DNA of 64,000 nucleotides from Amycolatopsis iheyensis (GCF_024703995.1 NZ_JAMXQV010000002.1:248001-312000), one strand, 5' to 3'; positions 48,688 through 58,285 are shown, counted from the stretch's first letter. Numbers and translations are program-made. Notes: a model not told the origin generated them from the letters alone.

Positions 48688-49848
48688 TCACGCGGCCACG
48701 AGCTCACGGTCGTCGTTCCGCCGCACGGTGGCGGCGACCGTGAGCGCGGCCAGCGTCGCCGCGCCCAGGGCGATGCCGGTCCACGCCGCGCTCGGGAAGC
48801 CGAGCCCGGCGCCGATCGTCAGGCCGCCCAGCCACGGCCCGATCGTGTTGCCGACGTTGAACGCCGCCGTCGTGCTGGCGCCGACGAGCGTCGGCGCGTC
48901 GCCGGCGGCTTGGAAGGCGTTGAGGTTCAGCGCCGGGTTGGCGCCGAAGGCGGCCACGCCGAAGACGAGCACCGCCGCGACGGCCACGAGCGCGTCGGTG
49001 GTGAGGGCGAGCACGAGCAAGGCGGCCAGCGCGAGGCCGAGGCAGCCGTAGAGGGTCGCGTACGGCCGCCGGTCGGCCAGCCGCCCGCCCGCGCTGATCC
49101 CGATCAGCGCGCCGACGCCGAACAGCGCCAGCACACCGGGCACCCACTCGCCGGGCAGGCCGTCGGTCTCGGTCAGCAGCGGCGCCAGGTAGCTGAACGC
49201 GGCGAAGATCATCGCCTGGCACAAGGCGATCACGCCGAGCGCGAGCCAGACGCGGCCGCGCCGGTACAGCCGCAGTTCGCCGCGGACGCCCAGCGGTCCG
49301 CCGGTCGTCTCGGGCACCAGCAGCGCCACGCCGGCCGCCGCCACGAGCGTCACCGCCGCCACCGCCCAGAACGCCGTCCGCCAGCCCGCGTGCTGGCCGA
49401 GGAACGTGCCGGCGGGCACCCCGGCGATGTTGGCGACGGTCAGCCCGCCGACCAGCACCGCCATCGCGCGCCCGCGCCGCTCGACGGGGACGAGCGCGAT
49501 GGTGGTCGCCAGGGCGACGGCCCAGAACCCGGCGCAGGCCAGCGCGGCGACCACCCGGGTCGCGAACAGCAGCGCGTACCCGGTCGCGAGCGCGCCGACG
49601 ACGTGCGCGGCGAGGAAGACCACGAGCAGCGTCAGGAGCGTCCGGCGGCGGGGGAGCCGCAGGGTGCCGATCGCCAGCAGCGGCGCGCCGACGACCATGC
49701 CGATCGCGAAGGCGGAAATCAGCAGCCCGGCGTCGGGGATGCTCACGCCGAGGTCGGCGGCCATGCCGGGGAGCAGGCCGGTGATCATGAACTCGGACGT
49801 GCCCAGCGCGAACACGCTGAGCCCGAGGACGAAGACGGCCAGGGGCAT
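48688..49848 (-). CDS. Cmx/CmlR-like MFS drug efflux transporter
   Basis: 386 residues, 12 helices. VFVLGLSVFALGTSEFMITG, IGMVVGAPLLAIGTLRLPRR and RVVAALACAGFWAVALATTI are close to actinobacterial chloramphenicol exporters of the Cmx/CmrA group. Ends 3 bases from the convergent inhA stop. A 70-bp gap separates it from the upstream TetR gene on the same strand; a motif at 49870-49885 recurs before that TetR gene, suggesting local control. Confidence 0.88.
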   Translation of the reverse strand: MPLAVFVLGLSVFALGTSEFMITGLLPGMAADLGVSIPDAGLLISAFAIGMVVGAPLLAIGTLRLPRRRTLLTLLVVFLAAHVVGALATGYALLFATRVVAALACAGFWAVALATTIALVPVERRGRAMAVLVGGLTVANIAGVPAGTFLGQHAGWRTAFWAVAAVTLVAAAGVALLVPETTGGPLGVRGELRLYRRGRVWLALGVIALCQAMIFAAFSYLAPLLTETDGLPGEWVPGVLALFGVGALIGISAGGRLADRRPYATLYGCLGLALAALLVLALTTDALVAVAAVLVFGVAAFGANPALNLNAFQAAGDAPTLVGASTTAAFNVGNTIGPWLGGLTIGAGLGFPSAAWTGIALGAATLAALTVAATVRRNDDRELVAA

Positions 49849-49869
49849 GAGGGTTCCTCCCGGTTGTGG

Positions 49870-49885
49870 ATCGGTCAGTACAAAA
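49870..49885 (-). promoter_or_regulatory. putative TetR-binding motif before the efflux gene
   Basis: Minus strand TTTTGTACTGACCGAT. A 14-of-16 match (TTTTGTACTGGTCGAT) occurs on the plus strand at 50519-50534, upstream of the TetR gene, and nowhere else that I noticed. Confidence 0.4.
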
Positions 49886-49918
49886 TCAAGGCATGCTCAA
49901 TCCGGCATGGTGTGACGC

Positions 49919-50500
49919 TCAGCGTGTGATGGCTTTCAGTGCGAGGTCCGCGACCGCGTGCATGCGGGCGCGGGCGGTGCCCCGGCGGGCCATCACGCGC
50001 AGGCCCGAGGTGGTGCTGAGCAGGAACTCCGCGACGTCGGCGGGGTCCAGGCCGTCCTGGAGGCTGCCGTCGAGCACGCCTTCGCGGACGCATTCGGTGA
50101 ACATGACCAGGTTCCGGTCGGTGTCCTCGCGCAGCGCGTCGCCCACTTCGTCGTCGGGCAGGCCCAGTTCGGCCAGCGTGTTGACCACGAGGCAGCCACG
50201 CCTGCGCTCTTCGACGTCGTCTTCGATGGCGCTGTCGAGGACCGCGGCGATCCGCTCGGCCGCGGTGCCCGGGCCGTCGAGGATCGCCTGCCGCTTGCCG
50301 AGCTGGGTGCCGGTGTAGTGCGCGAGTGAACGGCGGAAAAGTGCCCGTTTGCTGGTGAAGGTGTTGTAGACGCTGCTGCGGCCGAGCCCGGTGGCCTCGC
50401 ACAGGTCCTGCGTCGACGTCGCTTCGTAGCCGTGTGCCCAGAAGGCGTGCATCGCCTTCTCGACGGCGGCGGTTTCGTCGAACTCGCGTGGCCTGGCCAT
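49919..50500 (-). CDS. TetR-family repressor
   Basis: 193 residues. HTH residues 5-50: [50 protein letters not shown]; this N-terminus is common in TetR proteins controlling efflux or oxidoreductase genes. The ligand domain contains [15 protein letters not shown], matching the TetR_C group with a conserved Cys. It is upstream of and co-directional with the Cmx-like pump, its likely target, and divergent from hemH (78 bp between starts). Confidence 0.9.
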   Translation of the reverse strand: MARPREFDETAAVEKAMHAFWAHGYEATSTQDLCEATGLGRSSVYNTFTSKRALFRRSLAHYTGTQLGKRQAILDGPGTAAERIAAVLDSAIEDDVEERRRGCLVVNTLAELGLPDDEVGDALREDTDRNLVMFTECVREGVLDGSLQDGLDPADVAEFLLSTTSGLRVMARRGTARARMHAVADLALKAITR

Positions 50501-50518
50501 GGCGTCACTGTAGCAGAG

Positions 50519-50534
50519 TTTTGTACTGGTCGAT
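50519..50534 (+). promoter_or_regulatory. putative TetR-binding motif in the tetR-hemH divergent promoter
   Basis: TTTTGTACTGGTCGAT, 19 bp before the TetR start, matches the motif before the efflux gene at 14 of 16 positions in inverted orientation. Consistent with autoregulation; may also affect hemH. Confidence 0.4.
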
Positions 50535-50578
50535 TCATAACTGGCCCGCGTCAGCGTGCGGGCCGCCACATCGGCAAG

Positions 50579-51631
50579 ATGGCAGGGGTGGGATACGACG
50601 CGTTGCTGTGGCTTTCGTTCGGCGGTCCGGAAGGGCCTGACGACGTCATGCCGTTCCTCGAGAACGTCACCAGGGGCCGCGGGGTGCCGCGGGAGCGGCT
50701 GCTGGAGGTCGCCGAGCACTACCGGCACTTCGGGGGCGTCTCGCCGATCAACAAGCTGAACCGCGACGCGATCGCCGCGGTCGAGAAGCAGCTCTCGGCC
50801 GCCGGCGTCGACCTGCCGGTGCACTTCGGCAACCGCAACTGGCACCCGATGGTCGAGGACACGCTGTCGGCGCTCACCGAGTCGGGCGCTTCGCGGGTCC
50901 TGGTGTTCCCCACGAGCGCGTACGGCGGCTACTCGGCGTGCCGCCAGTACGACGAGGACATCGAACGCGCCCGCGCCGCGGTCGGGGCGGGGGCGCCCGA
51001 GCTGGTGAAGATCCGGCAGTTCTTCGACCACCCGCTGTTCGTCTCGGCGGTGGCGGACGGCGTGCGCGCGGCCCACGCGTCCTTGGGCGACGTGGCCGGC
51101 GTCCGCACGGTGTTCACGGCGCACTCGGTGCCGTCGAGCGCGGACCGCGCGTCGGGCCCGCCGTCGGAAGGCGGAAACCGCTACTCCCGCCAGATCGCCG
51201 AGGCGGCGCGCCTGGTGGCGGCCGAGGCGGGGATCGAAGAGTACGACGTGGTGTGGCAGTCGCGGTCCGGGCCGCCGCAGGTCCCGTGGCTGGAGCCGGA
51301 CATCGTCGACCACATCGACGCGCTGCACGCCGCGGGCGTGCCGGGTGTCGTCGTCTCGCCGATCGGGTTCGTCTCCGACCACCTCGAGGTGATCTGGGAC
51401 CTGGACAACGAGGCCGCGGAGCGCGCGGCCGAGCACGGGATGAAGTTCGCCCGCGCGGCGACGGCGGGCTCGGACCCGCGGTTCGCCGAGCTGGTGGTGG
51501 AGCTGGTGCGCGAGCACACGCACGGGGCCGAGCCACGCAAGCTCTCACCGTTCCCGGCGGCGGGCTGCACGATCAACGGCGCGCCGTGCGCCGTGGGCTG
51601 CTGCGAACCGGCCAAGCGCCCGGCCCGCTGA
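50579..51631 (+). CDS. hemH: ferrochelatase (coproporphyrin-type, actinobacterial, Fe-S)
   Basis: 350 residues. [36 protein letters not shown], metal-site His in [12 protein letters not shown], and [20 protein letters not shown] are ferrochelatase blocks. The C-terminal [13 protein letters not shown] cluster fits the [2Fe-2S] site of actinobacterial enzymes, which act on coproporphyrin III. ATG at 50579 has no clear ribosome site; GTG at 50588 would give MGYDALLW, nearer to mycobacterial starts. Follows fabG-inhA as Rv1485 does, displaced by the efflux pump and TetR. A 19-bp tandem duplication spans its stop. Confidence 0.93.
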   Translation: MAGVGYDALLWLSFGGPEGPDDVMPFLENVTRGRGVPRERLLEVAEHYRHFGGVSPINKLNRDAIAAVEKQLSAAGVDLPVHFGNRNWHPMVEDTLSALTESGASRVLVFPTSAYGGYSACRQYDEDIERARAAVGAGAPELVKIRQFFDHPLFVSAVADGVRAAHASLGDVAGVRTVFTAHSVPSSADRASGPPSEGGNRYSRQIAEAARLVAAEAGIEEYDVVWQSRSGPPQVPWLEPDIVDHIDALHAAGVPGVVVSPIGFVSDHLEVIWDLDNEAAERAAEHGMKFARAATAGSDPRFAELVVELVREHTHGAEPRKLSPFPAAGCTINGAPCAVGCCEPAKRPAR

Positions 51632-51651
51632 CAAGCGCCCGGCCCGCTGAC
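51614..51651 (+). repeat. 19-bp tandem duplication across the hemH stop codon
   Basis: Two perfect copies (51614-51632, 51633-51651) of a unit starting AAGCGCCCGGCC, plus a third partial copy AAGCGCCC from 51652. The unit carries the TGA, so the second copy lies outside the gene. Confidence 0.9.
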
Positions 51652-51659
51652 AAGCGCCC

Positions 51660-51740
51660 CAATGTGGTCTTGGTTGCGTCTGACGCACCCAATGTGGCCT
51701 TCGGTGCGTCTGACGCACCGAAGGCCACATTGGGGCGCTT
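51660..51740. repeat. tandem left arms and long hairpin between hemH and the convergent gene
   Basis: Two contiguous 30-bp copies (51660-51689, 51690-51719; 27 of 30 identical). The second copy continues into a perfect 21-bp stem (51688-51708 with 51714-51734) with a 5-base loop. The outer arm 51652-51667 is also complementary to 51725-51740 over 16 bp, so the two left arms compete for one right arm. Serves as a bidirectional terminator at least; resembles a mobile REP-type element. Confidence 0.8.
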
Positions 51741-51745
51741 GAGTC

Positions 51746-52543
51746 TCAGCCTTCGCGGGCCGTCTGCTCCGCGAACACCCGCACCGCCTCGTTGACCGCC
51801 GCGCTCCGGGCCGTCCGGACCGCGTCCGACAGCGGCCGCAACGCCTGAGCCCGCAACGACGAAGCCGAAGCCGACAGTGCGCCGCCCGGGTCGTCCGACG
51901 ACGCGATCGCGAGGATCGCCGCGATCTCCTCCGCCCGTTGCAGCACCCGCAACGCCCGGCCCGGCGTGCCCGCCGGCCAGTCGACATCGGGCCGGGAACG
52001 CAAGTGCGCCGAAAGCTCCGCCCGCACGCCGGGGCGGTCCGAAGCCACGTCCAGCGCCTGCAGCGCGCCCGCGCTGGCGCGGATCGCGTCCGTCAGCCCG
52101 TGCTCGGCCTCGGCCAGCCCGACGTACTCCGGCGGCGAAGCCGGCGACACCGAGTACACCGTCCAGCGCACCAGACCCTCGGCGATCGGCTCCGGCACCA
52201 GGCCGGCGCCCAGCTCGGGGAGCACCACCGCGTCGCCCGCGCGCAGGGCCGCTTCCGCGAACGGCCCGCCGCCGCCGAGGCCGCGGACGTCGCCCGGGAC
52301 CGGGAGGACCAGCGTCATGCTTTTCGCTCCCTGCGAACGCAGGGCCATCAGCAGCTGCACCGGGGTGGCCGCCCGGTTGAACGCGAGCGGGAGCTGGAAC
52401 GCCTCCGCGGCGGCCGCGTCGGCGGCGACCACGTCATGGGCCTCACCCCACGCGAGCAGGGCGTCGAGGACATCGTCGGAAGCCGCGGCTCCGTTCAGCC
52501 ACGCGGACGACCAGACGGCGAAAGTCGCACTGGGACGGCACAC
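51746..52543 (-). CDS. conserved hypothetical protein, positional homologue of Rv1486c
   Basis: 265 residues, soluble, Ala/Leu-rich, without recognisable catalytic motifs. Middle part FNRAATPVQLLMALRSQGAK with SMTLVLPVPGDVRGLGG looks like an alpha/beta core; the C-terminal 120 residues are helical. In M. tuberculosis a conserved hypothetical on the opposite strand also follows ferrochelatase (Rv1486c), so the position is conserved. GTG start (MCRPS). Function not known. Confidence 0.78.
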   Translation of the reverse strand: MCRPSATFAVWSSAWLNGAAASDDVLDALLAWGEAHDVVAADAAAAEAFQLPLAFNRAATPVQLLMALRSQGAKSMTLVLPVPGDVRGLGGGGPFAEAALRAGDAVVLPELGAGLVPEPIAEGLVRWTVYSVSPASPPEYVGLAEAEHGLTDAIRASAGALQALDVASDRPGVRAELSAHLRSRPDVDWPAGTPGRALRVLQRAEEIAAILAIASSDDPGGALSASASSLRAQALRPLSDAVRTARSAAVNEAVRVFAEQTAREG

Positions 52544-52643
52544 GACGCCCTATTTTACCGGCCCCTCCCGGACTTCGGCAGCGCGCCCACGCTGGAGTCG
52601 CTCCACGTCGACGCACCGCCGATCCCGCAGTAGCGTCGAACGG

Positions 52644-54041
52644 GTGAACGCAGTTCCAGACGCTCTTCCCCGCACCGCCGGGGCCCTGCGCGCGGCCGGG
52701 TACGAGCCGCGCCCGATCGCCCAAGAGATTCACGACAACCTCCTCGAGGCGCTCAAGGCGGGCGAGGACGCCTGGCCGGGCATCGTCGGGTTCTCCCGCA
52801 CCGTGCTGCCGCAGCTCGAACGCGCGCTGCTGGCCGGCCACGACGTCGTCCTGCTCGGCGAACGCGGGCAGGGCAAGACCCGCCTGCTCCGCACCCTCGC
52901 CGGCCTCCTCGACGAGTGGACGCCGGTCATCGAAGGCTCCGAGCTCGGCGAACACCCGCTGCAGCCGATCACGCCCGCGTCCCTCCGCCGCGCCGCCGAA
53001 CTCGGCGACGAGCTGCCGGTCGCCTGGCGCCACCGCTCCGAGCGCTACACCGAGAAGCTCGCCACGCCGGACACCTCGGTCGGTGACCTGATCGGCGACG
53101 TCGACCCGGTGAAGGTCGCCGAGGGCCGCAGCCTCGGCGACCCCGAGACGATCCACTTCGGCCTGGTCCCGCGCGCCCACCGCGGCATCGTCGCCATCAA
53201 CGAGCTGCCCGACCTCGCCGAGCGCATCCAGGTCGCGCTGCTCAACGTGATGGAGGAGCGCGACATCCAGGTCCGCGGCTACACGCTGCGGCTGCCGCTG
53301 GACGTCCTGCTCGTCGCCACCGCGAACCCCGAGGACTACACCAACCGCGGCCGCATCATCACCCCGCTCAAGGACCGCTTCGGCGCCGAAATCCGCACGC
53401 ACTACCCCCTCGACGTCGAGTCGGAGGTGGCCGTCGTGCGGCAGGAGGCCAACCTGGTCGCCGAGGTCGGCGAGCCGCTGCTGGAAGTGCTCGCCCGGTT
53501 CGTCCGGAACCTCCGCGAGTCGCCGGTGATCGACCAGCGCTCCGGCGTGTCGGCGCGGTTCGCCGTCGCGGCGGCGGAAACCGTGGCGGCCGCGGCGCTG
53601 CGACGCTCGGCGCTGACCGCCGAGGAGCCCGCCGTGGCCCGGCCGGTCGACCTCGACGCCGTCCCGTCGGTGCTGCGCGGCAAGATCGAGTTCGAGCCCG
53701 GCGAAGAGGGCCGCGAGATCGAGCACCTCGTGCACCTGCTGCGCCGCGCGATCGCCGAGACCGCCCGCGAGCGGTTCGCCGGCCTCGACCTGCGCCCGCT
53801 CGCCGACGCCGTCGCCGAAGGGCACCTGGTCGCCACCGGCGAGCGCGTCCCGGGCAAGGACGTCCTCGAAGCCCTGCCGGAGCTCCCGGTGCTGCACGAG
53901 GTCGCCCAGCGGGCCGGTGTCGGCGCCGACGAGCCCGCCGGGCGGATCGCGGCCGCCGTCGAGCTCGCCCTCGAATCGCTGTTCCTGGCCCGCAGGCTGG
54001 CCAAGGACTCCGACGACACGACGACCGTCTACGGCCGATGA
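52644..54041 (+). CDS. magnesium-chelatase/MoxR-like AAA+ ATPase
   Basis: 465 residues. Walker A GERGQGKT (about 73-80), Walker B and inserts in GLVPRAHRGIVAINELPDLA, sensor VATANPEDYTNRGRIITPLK with DRFGAEIRTHYP, and a C-terminal helical lid. The ChlI-like pattern is used by RavA/MoxR-type chaperones as well as Mg-chelatases; there is no tetrapyrrole chelatase context. ATGA overlap with a VWA partner downstream. GTG start; the open frame further upstream is a shadow of the opposite gene. Confidence 0.9.
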   Translation: MNAVPDALPRTAGALRAAGYEPRPIAQEIHDNLLEALKAGEDAWPGIVGFSRTVLPQLERALLAGHDVVLLGERGQGKTRLLRTLAGLLDEWTPVIEGSELGEHPLQPITPASLRRAAELGDELPVAWRHRSERYTEKLATPDTSVGDLIGDVDPVKVAEGRSLGDPETIHFGLVPRAHRGIVAINELPDLAERIQVALLNVMEERDIQVRGYTLRLPLDVLLVATANPEDYTNRGRIITPLKDRFGAEIRTHYPLDVESEVAVVRQEANLVAEVGEPLLEVLARFVRNLRESPVIDQRSGVSARFAVAAAETVAAAALRRSALTAEEPAVARPVDLDAVPSVLRGKIEFEPGEEGREIEHLVHLLRRAIAETARERFAGLDLRPLADAVAEGHLVATGERVPGKDVLEALPELPVLHEVAQRAGVGADEPAGRIAAAVELALESLFLARRLAKDSDDTTTVYGR

Positions 54042-56002
54042 CCGCGGTCCCGCTTCCCGACGGCTACTCCTACGGCCCGTGGCACGACGGGCCGGACCCG
54101 CTCGCGCCGCCGGCCGACCTGCGTGACGCCCTCGACGAGATCGGCCGCGAGGTCATGGCCGGCGCGTCGCCGCGGTCCGCACTGGAAGAGCTGCTCCGGC
54201 GCGGCACCGACCGGACGTCGGGCCTGGACGAGCTGACCCGGCGGCTCTGGCAGCGCCGGTCGCAGATCCAGCGCCGCAACAACCTCGACGGCACCCTGCA
54301 GGAGGTCCAGCGCCTCCTGCGGGAAGCCCTCGACGCCGAGCGCCGGGAGCTGTTCCCGGACCCGGACGACGAAGCCCGCTTCCGGGAAGCGCAGCTCGAC
54401 GCGCTGCCGCCGGGCACGGCCGCGGCCGTCAACGAGCTCGCGAACTACGACTGGCGGTCGGAGCAGGGCCGCGAGAACTACCAGCAGATCCGCGACCTGC
54501 TCGGCCAGGAGCTGATGGAGTCGCGGTTCCAGGGCATGAAGCAGGCGCTGCAGAACGCCGGGCCCGAGGACGTCGAGCGGATCAACGAGATGCTCTCCGA
54601 CCTCAACGACCTCCTCGCGGCGCACGCCCAGGGCGCCGAGGACATCCAGGCGCGCTTCGACGACTTCATGGCCAAGCACGGGGAGTTCTTCCCGGAGAAC
54701 CCGCGCAACGTCGAAGAGCTGATCGACGCGCTCGCCGAGCGGTCCGCGGCGGCCCAGCGGATGCTCAACTCGATGTCGGCCGAGCAACGCGCGGAGCTGG
54801 CCGAGCTGACCCAGCAGGCCTTCGGCGACCCGCGTCTCGCGCAGCAGCTGTCGCAGTTGGACAGTCAGCTGCGTGCCGCGCGGCCGGGCGAGGACTGGGA
54901 CGGCTCGGCCCGCTTCCGCGGCAAGAACCCGCTCGGCATGGGTGAAGGCGCGCAGGCGATGGCGGACCTCGCCGAGCTCGACGCGCTGGCCGAGCAGCTC
55001 GGCCAGTCCTACCCGGGTGCCCGCCTGGAGGACATCGACGTGGAGGCGCTGGAGCGCCAGCTCGGCACGGACGCCGGCGTCGACGCGCGGCGACTGTCCG
55101 AACTGGAGCGTGAGCTGCGCCGCCAGGGCCTGTTCGAACGGGCCGCCGACGGCACGCTCCGGTTGTCGCCCAAGGCGTTGCGGCGCCTCGGGGAGACGGC
55201 GCTGTCGGACATCGTGAACGCGCTGCGCGGCAAGACCGGCGAGCGCGAGACCGAGTCGGCGGGCGCGGCCGGCGAGCCCACCGGCGCGTCGCGGCCGTGG
55301 CGGTTCGGGGACATGCAGCCCTGGGACGTGCCGCGGACCATCCGCAACGCCGTCCTGCGGTCGGTGTCGGTGGGGGAGCGCGCGGTCCGCCTCGACGTCG
55401 AGGACGTCGAAGTGGTCGAGACCGAGCACCGGTCGCGGGCGGCGGTGGCACTGCTGGTCGACACGTCGTGGTCGATGGTGCAGGAGGGCCGCTGGCTGCC
55501 GATGAAGCGCACCGCGCTGGCCCTGCACCAGCTGATCAGCACGCGCTTCCGCAACGACGCGCTGCAGCTGATCACGTTCGGCCGCTACGCGACGTCGGTG
55601 GAGCTGCCGGAGCTGATCGGGCTCGAGGGCGCGTGGGAGCAGGGCACCAACGCCCACCACGGGCTGCTGCTGGCGGGTCAGCACCTCCGGCGGCACCCGG
55701 ACGCCCAGCCGGTGGTGCTGATGGTGACCGACGGCGAGCCGACGGCCCACCTGGAACCGGACGGCGAAGCGATCTTCGACTACCCGCCCCAGCAGCGGAC
55801 CCTGCTCAAGACACTGTCCGAAGTGGACAGGCTGGCGAAGCTGGGCGCGTCGGTGACGGTCTTCCGCCTGGGCGACGACCCCCGGCTGACGGCGTTCGTG
55901 GACGTGATCGCCCGGCGTTCGGGCGGCCGGGTGGTGGCCCCGGACCTCGACGGGCTGGGCGCCGCGGTGGTCGGCGACTACTTGCGGACGCGACGGCGCT
56001 GA
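54038..56002 (+). CDS. VWA domain protein, partner of the AAA+ ATPase
   Basis: 654 residues. Long helical N-terminal half (about 1-420; acidic, Gln/Leu-rich, with NPRNVEELIDALAERSAAAQ) and a C-terminal VWA domain (about 465-650) with MIDAS DTSWSM, LMVTDGEPTAHL and VFRLGDDPRL. Layout and coupling resemble ViaA/CoxE-type partners of MoxR ATPases. Likely a cytoplasmic, metal-dependent adaptor. Overlaps the convergent NB-ARC/TPR gene by 25 bp. Confidence 0.9.
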   Translation: MTAVPLPDGYSYGPWHDGPDPLAPPADLRDALDEIGREVMAGASPRSALEELLRRGTDRTSGLDELTRRLWQRRSQIQRRNNLDGTLQEVQRLLREALDAERRELFPDPDDEARFREAQLDALPPGTAAAVNELANYDWRSEQGRENYQQIRDLLGQELMESRFQGMKQALQNAGPEDVERINEMLSDLNDLLAAHAQGAEDIQARFDDFMAKHGEFFPENPRNVEELIDALAERSAAAQRMLNSMSAEQRAELAELTQQAFGDPRLAQQLSQLDSQLRAARPGEDWDGSARFRGKNPLGMGEGAQAMADLAELDALAEQLGQSYPGARLEDIDVEALERQLGTDAGVDARRLSELERELRRQGLFERAADGTLRLSPKALRRLGETALSDIVNALRGKTGERETESAGAAGEPTGASRPWRFGDMQPWDVPRTIRNAVLRSVSVGERAVRLDVEDVEVVETEHRSRAAVALLVDTSWSMVQEGRWLPMKRTALALHQLISTRFRNDALQLITFGRYATSVELPELIGLEGAWEQGTNAHHGLLLAGQHLRRHPDAQPVVLMVTDGEPTAHLEPDGEAIFDYPPQQRTLLKTLSEVDRLAKLGASVTVFRLGDDPRLTAFVDVIARRSGGRVVAPDLDGLGAAVVGDYLRTRRR

Positions 56003-58227
56003 GCGGGTAGCTCGGCGAGATCGCTTTCGGCCTGGCGGGTGTAGGGGTGCTCGGCCCCGAGCACCCGCCGGTAGTCGGTGGTGACGGCCGCGAGGATCTC
56101 CCGCGCGGCTTCGGTCTCCCCGGCCCGGAACCGGGCGAGGCCGAGGTTGCGGCGGGCGTTGAGGGTGCCGGTGTGGTCGGGGCCGAGGACGCGGGTGCGG
56201 TCCTCGACGGTGCGTTCGAACAGGTTCCGGGCTTCGGTGGTCTTGCCGCCGTCCAGCAGGGCGCGGGCGAGGAACAGCCGGACCCGGATGGTCTCGGGAC
56301 TGTCGGCCGGCCGGTCCCGTTCGGCTTCGGTTCGCAGCCGGCGCAGCAGGCCGATCGCCTCGTCGTGCCGCCCGGCGGCCGAGTACGCGGCGGCGCGGTA
56401 CTGCGCCCACCACAGGGAGGTCGCGAGGGGTGCGTTGGTCTCGTGCAGCGCGATGCCCTCCGCGACGCGGCCGATTCGCACGTAGGTGCGGGCGAGCTCA
56501 CCGCGGGAGTTGATCGTCGACGAGTGGTCCGGCCCGTGCACTCGCAGGTTCTCCCGCAGGTCTTCTTCGAACACGGCAACGGCTTCGTCGAGCCTTCCGG
56601 CCGAGCGGAGCGTGCTGGCCACGTTGATGCGTGCGTACAGCGTGGACTGGTGGTCCGGGCCGAGCGCCGCGAGCGCTTGGTCGAGGTTCTCCTGGTGCAC
56701 CTTGAGTGCCCGGTCGAGCAAGCCCGCGCCCTCGCAGCAGAAGCCGAGGGTGTTGCGGGCGTTGATCGTGCGCGGCGAGCGCGCGCCGAGCAGCCGCGAC
56801 CGGCGCTCGAGGATCCGTTCCGAGAGCGTGACCGCCTCGGCCATCCGGTCACCGGCCATGCATGCCCGGCGCAGGGAAAGCACGGATTCGTCGGTGTCCT
56901 CGTGGTCGACCGGCAGGTACGCGTCGTGGTCCGCGAGCACTTCACGGCCGAGGGCACGAGCTTGGGCGAACGCGTTCACCTCGACCAGGAGAACGACCGA
57001 CCGACGGCGCAGCCGCAGGATCCGGCCGAGCCGCGGGGCCAGCTGAGCCGACGTGAGTGACCGGAAGTGCTGCCACAGCGAGGCCGCGTGGTCGACCAGA
57101 TCGACGGACTCGTCCGCCTCCACCACGTCGAACGCTCGGTCCAGCGCCTTCGCGAGCCGCTCCTCCGCGTGCAAGCGGCCCAGCAGCGCGCGTTGGGTCA
57201 ACCGGTGCATCGTCACCACCTCGCCGGTGACATCGAACCCGGCCAGGGACGCGCCGGTCAGTGCGCCCAGTGCCGCGTCGACCGCCACCGGGTCCGGGCC
57301 CAGGCGGTGGGCCAGCTCGCGCCGGACACCCCGGGCCGCCAGCACCGACAACAGCTCCGCGAGGGCCTGGGCGCGGCTGTCCCGGGCCGTCACGGTCCGC
57401 AGCGACTCCAGCGTCGTGTCCTCGACGCACGCCGGGTAGCCCTCGCCGGGCACCCGTTCCAGCAACGCCGTGAGCGGCGCGTGCGGCAGGCGCTCGAGGT
57501 AGGTGGCGAACGTCAGGCGCTGCCGCCGGATCACCCCGCCCGCTTGGGCCAGCGCCAACGGCAGGCAGCCCAGCTCGCGCGCGACGCCGGTCGCGGCGTC
57601 GTCGGCCGGCAACCCCGATCGCGCGGCGAGGAACCGGACCGCTTCGGCGTCGCCGAACCCGGTCACCGGTACCGTGCCGCCGAGGATTTCGAAGTCCTGC
57701 ACCGTGGTCGTGACGAGCACCCGGGCGCGGGTGGGCAGCCACTGGTTGAGCGCGTCCGGGTCGGTCGCGTTGTCGAACACCACCACCGGCCGGTCGAGCG
57801 TCTCCAGCCAGGCGAGCCCGGTGCGGGCGGCCGCCTCCGCGTCGGCGACCGCGTCCGTCAGCCCGGCCCGGCGGGCCAGTTCGGCGTAGGCCCGGACGGT
57901 GTTGGCGGGGTCCTCGGCGGCCACCCAGACCACCGTCGAACGCCGGCCGCGGACGTACGCGGCGGCGAGGTGGGTCTTGCCGACGCCGCGGCCGCCGAGC
58001 AGCACGCAGAACGGGCCCGCCGCGAAGGTCTCGTCGATCCGGGTCAGCAGCACGCGGCGGTCGACGGCCGAGAGCGGCTCGCGGGGGATGTCACCGAGCG
58101 TGAGTCGCGTCACGGGCTTCGGCGGCTTCCGCTTCGACGGGGTCCGGCGCAGCTGCAGGTACGCGATGACCGCCGCGACCAGGGCGATCACGGCGCCCGC
58201 GCTCCCCACCGCGACCTCGGCGCTCAT
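55978..58227 (-). CDS. membrane-anchored NB-ARC (STAND) ATPase with TPR domain
   Basis: 749 residues. One N-terminal helix (about 8-25) followed by a basic stop-transfer; P-loop GGRGVGKT at 78-85, Walker B PVVVFDNATD at about 147-156, sensor TRARVLVTTTVQ and GCLPLALAQAGG (GLPL motif) make an NB-ARC core; residues 350-745 contain about ten TPR units (NARNTLGFCCEGAG, GPDHQSTLYARINVASTLR, GPDHTGTLNARRNLG). STAND proteins switch on ligand or partner binding to TPRs and often act in signalling or defence. No effector domain (TIR, protease, nuclease) is attached. Confidence 0.88.
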   Translation of the reverse strand: MSAEVAVGSAGAVIALVAAVIAYLQLRRTPSKRKPPKPVTRLTLGDIPREPLSAVDRRVLLTRIDETFAAGPFCVLLGGRGVGKTHLAAAYVRGRRSTVVWVAAEDPANTVRAYAELARRAGLTDAVADAEAAARTGLAWLETLDRPVVVFDNATDPDALNQWLPTRARVLVTTTVQDFEILGGTVPVTGFGDAEAVRFLAARSGLPADDAATGVARELGCLPLALAQAGGVIRRQRLTFATYLERLPHAPLTALLERVPGEGYPACVEDTTLESLRTVTARDSRAQALAELLSVLAARGVRRELAHRLGPDPVAVDAALGALTGASLAGFDVTGEVVTMHRLTQRALLGRLHAEERLAKALDRAFDVVEADESVDLVDHAASLWQHFRSLTSAQLAPRLGRILRLRRRSVVLLVEVNAFAQARALGREVLADHDAYLPVDHEDTDESVLSLRRACMAGDRMAEAVTLSERILERRSRLLGARSPRTINARNTLGFCCEGAGLLDRALKVHQENLDQALAALGPDHQSTLYARINVASTLRSAGRLDEAVAVFEEDLRENLRVHGPDHSSTINSRGELARTYVRIGRVAEGIALHETNAPLATSLWWAQYRAAAYSAAGRHDEAIGLLRRLRTEAERDRPADSPETIRVRLFLARALLDGGKTTEARNLFERTVEDRTRVLGPDHTGTLNARRNLGLARFRAGETEAAREILAAVTTDYRRVLGAEHPYTRQAESDLAELPAQRRRVRK

Positions 58228-58285
58228 CGAGTCAGGGTAACCGCGTCGGCCGCGGCGCGACGGCTACGGAAGGGTGACGCTTGAC

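Noticed and set aside
52644..56002. Magnesium chelatase of tetrapyrrole synthesis
   Set aside because: No H subunit or chlorophyll/cobalamin genes nearby; the AAA+/VWA pair is better read as a MoxR-type chaperone system despite nearby hemH.
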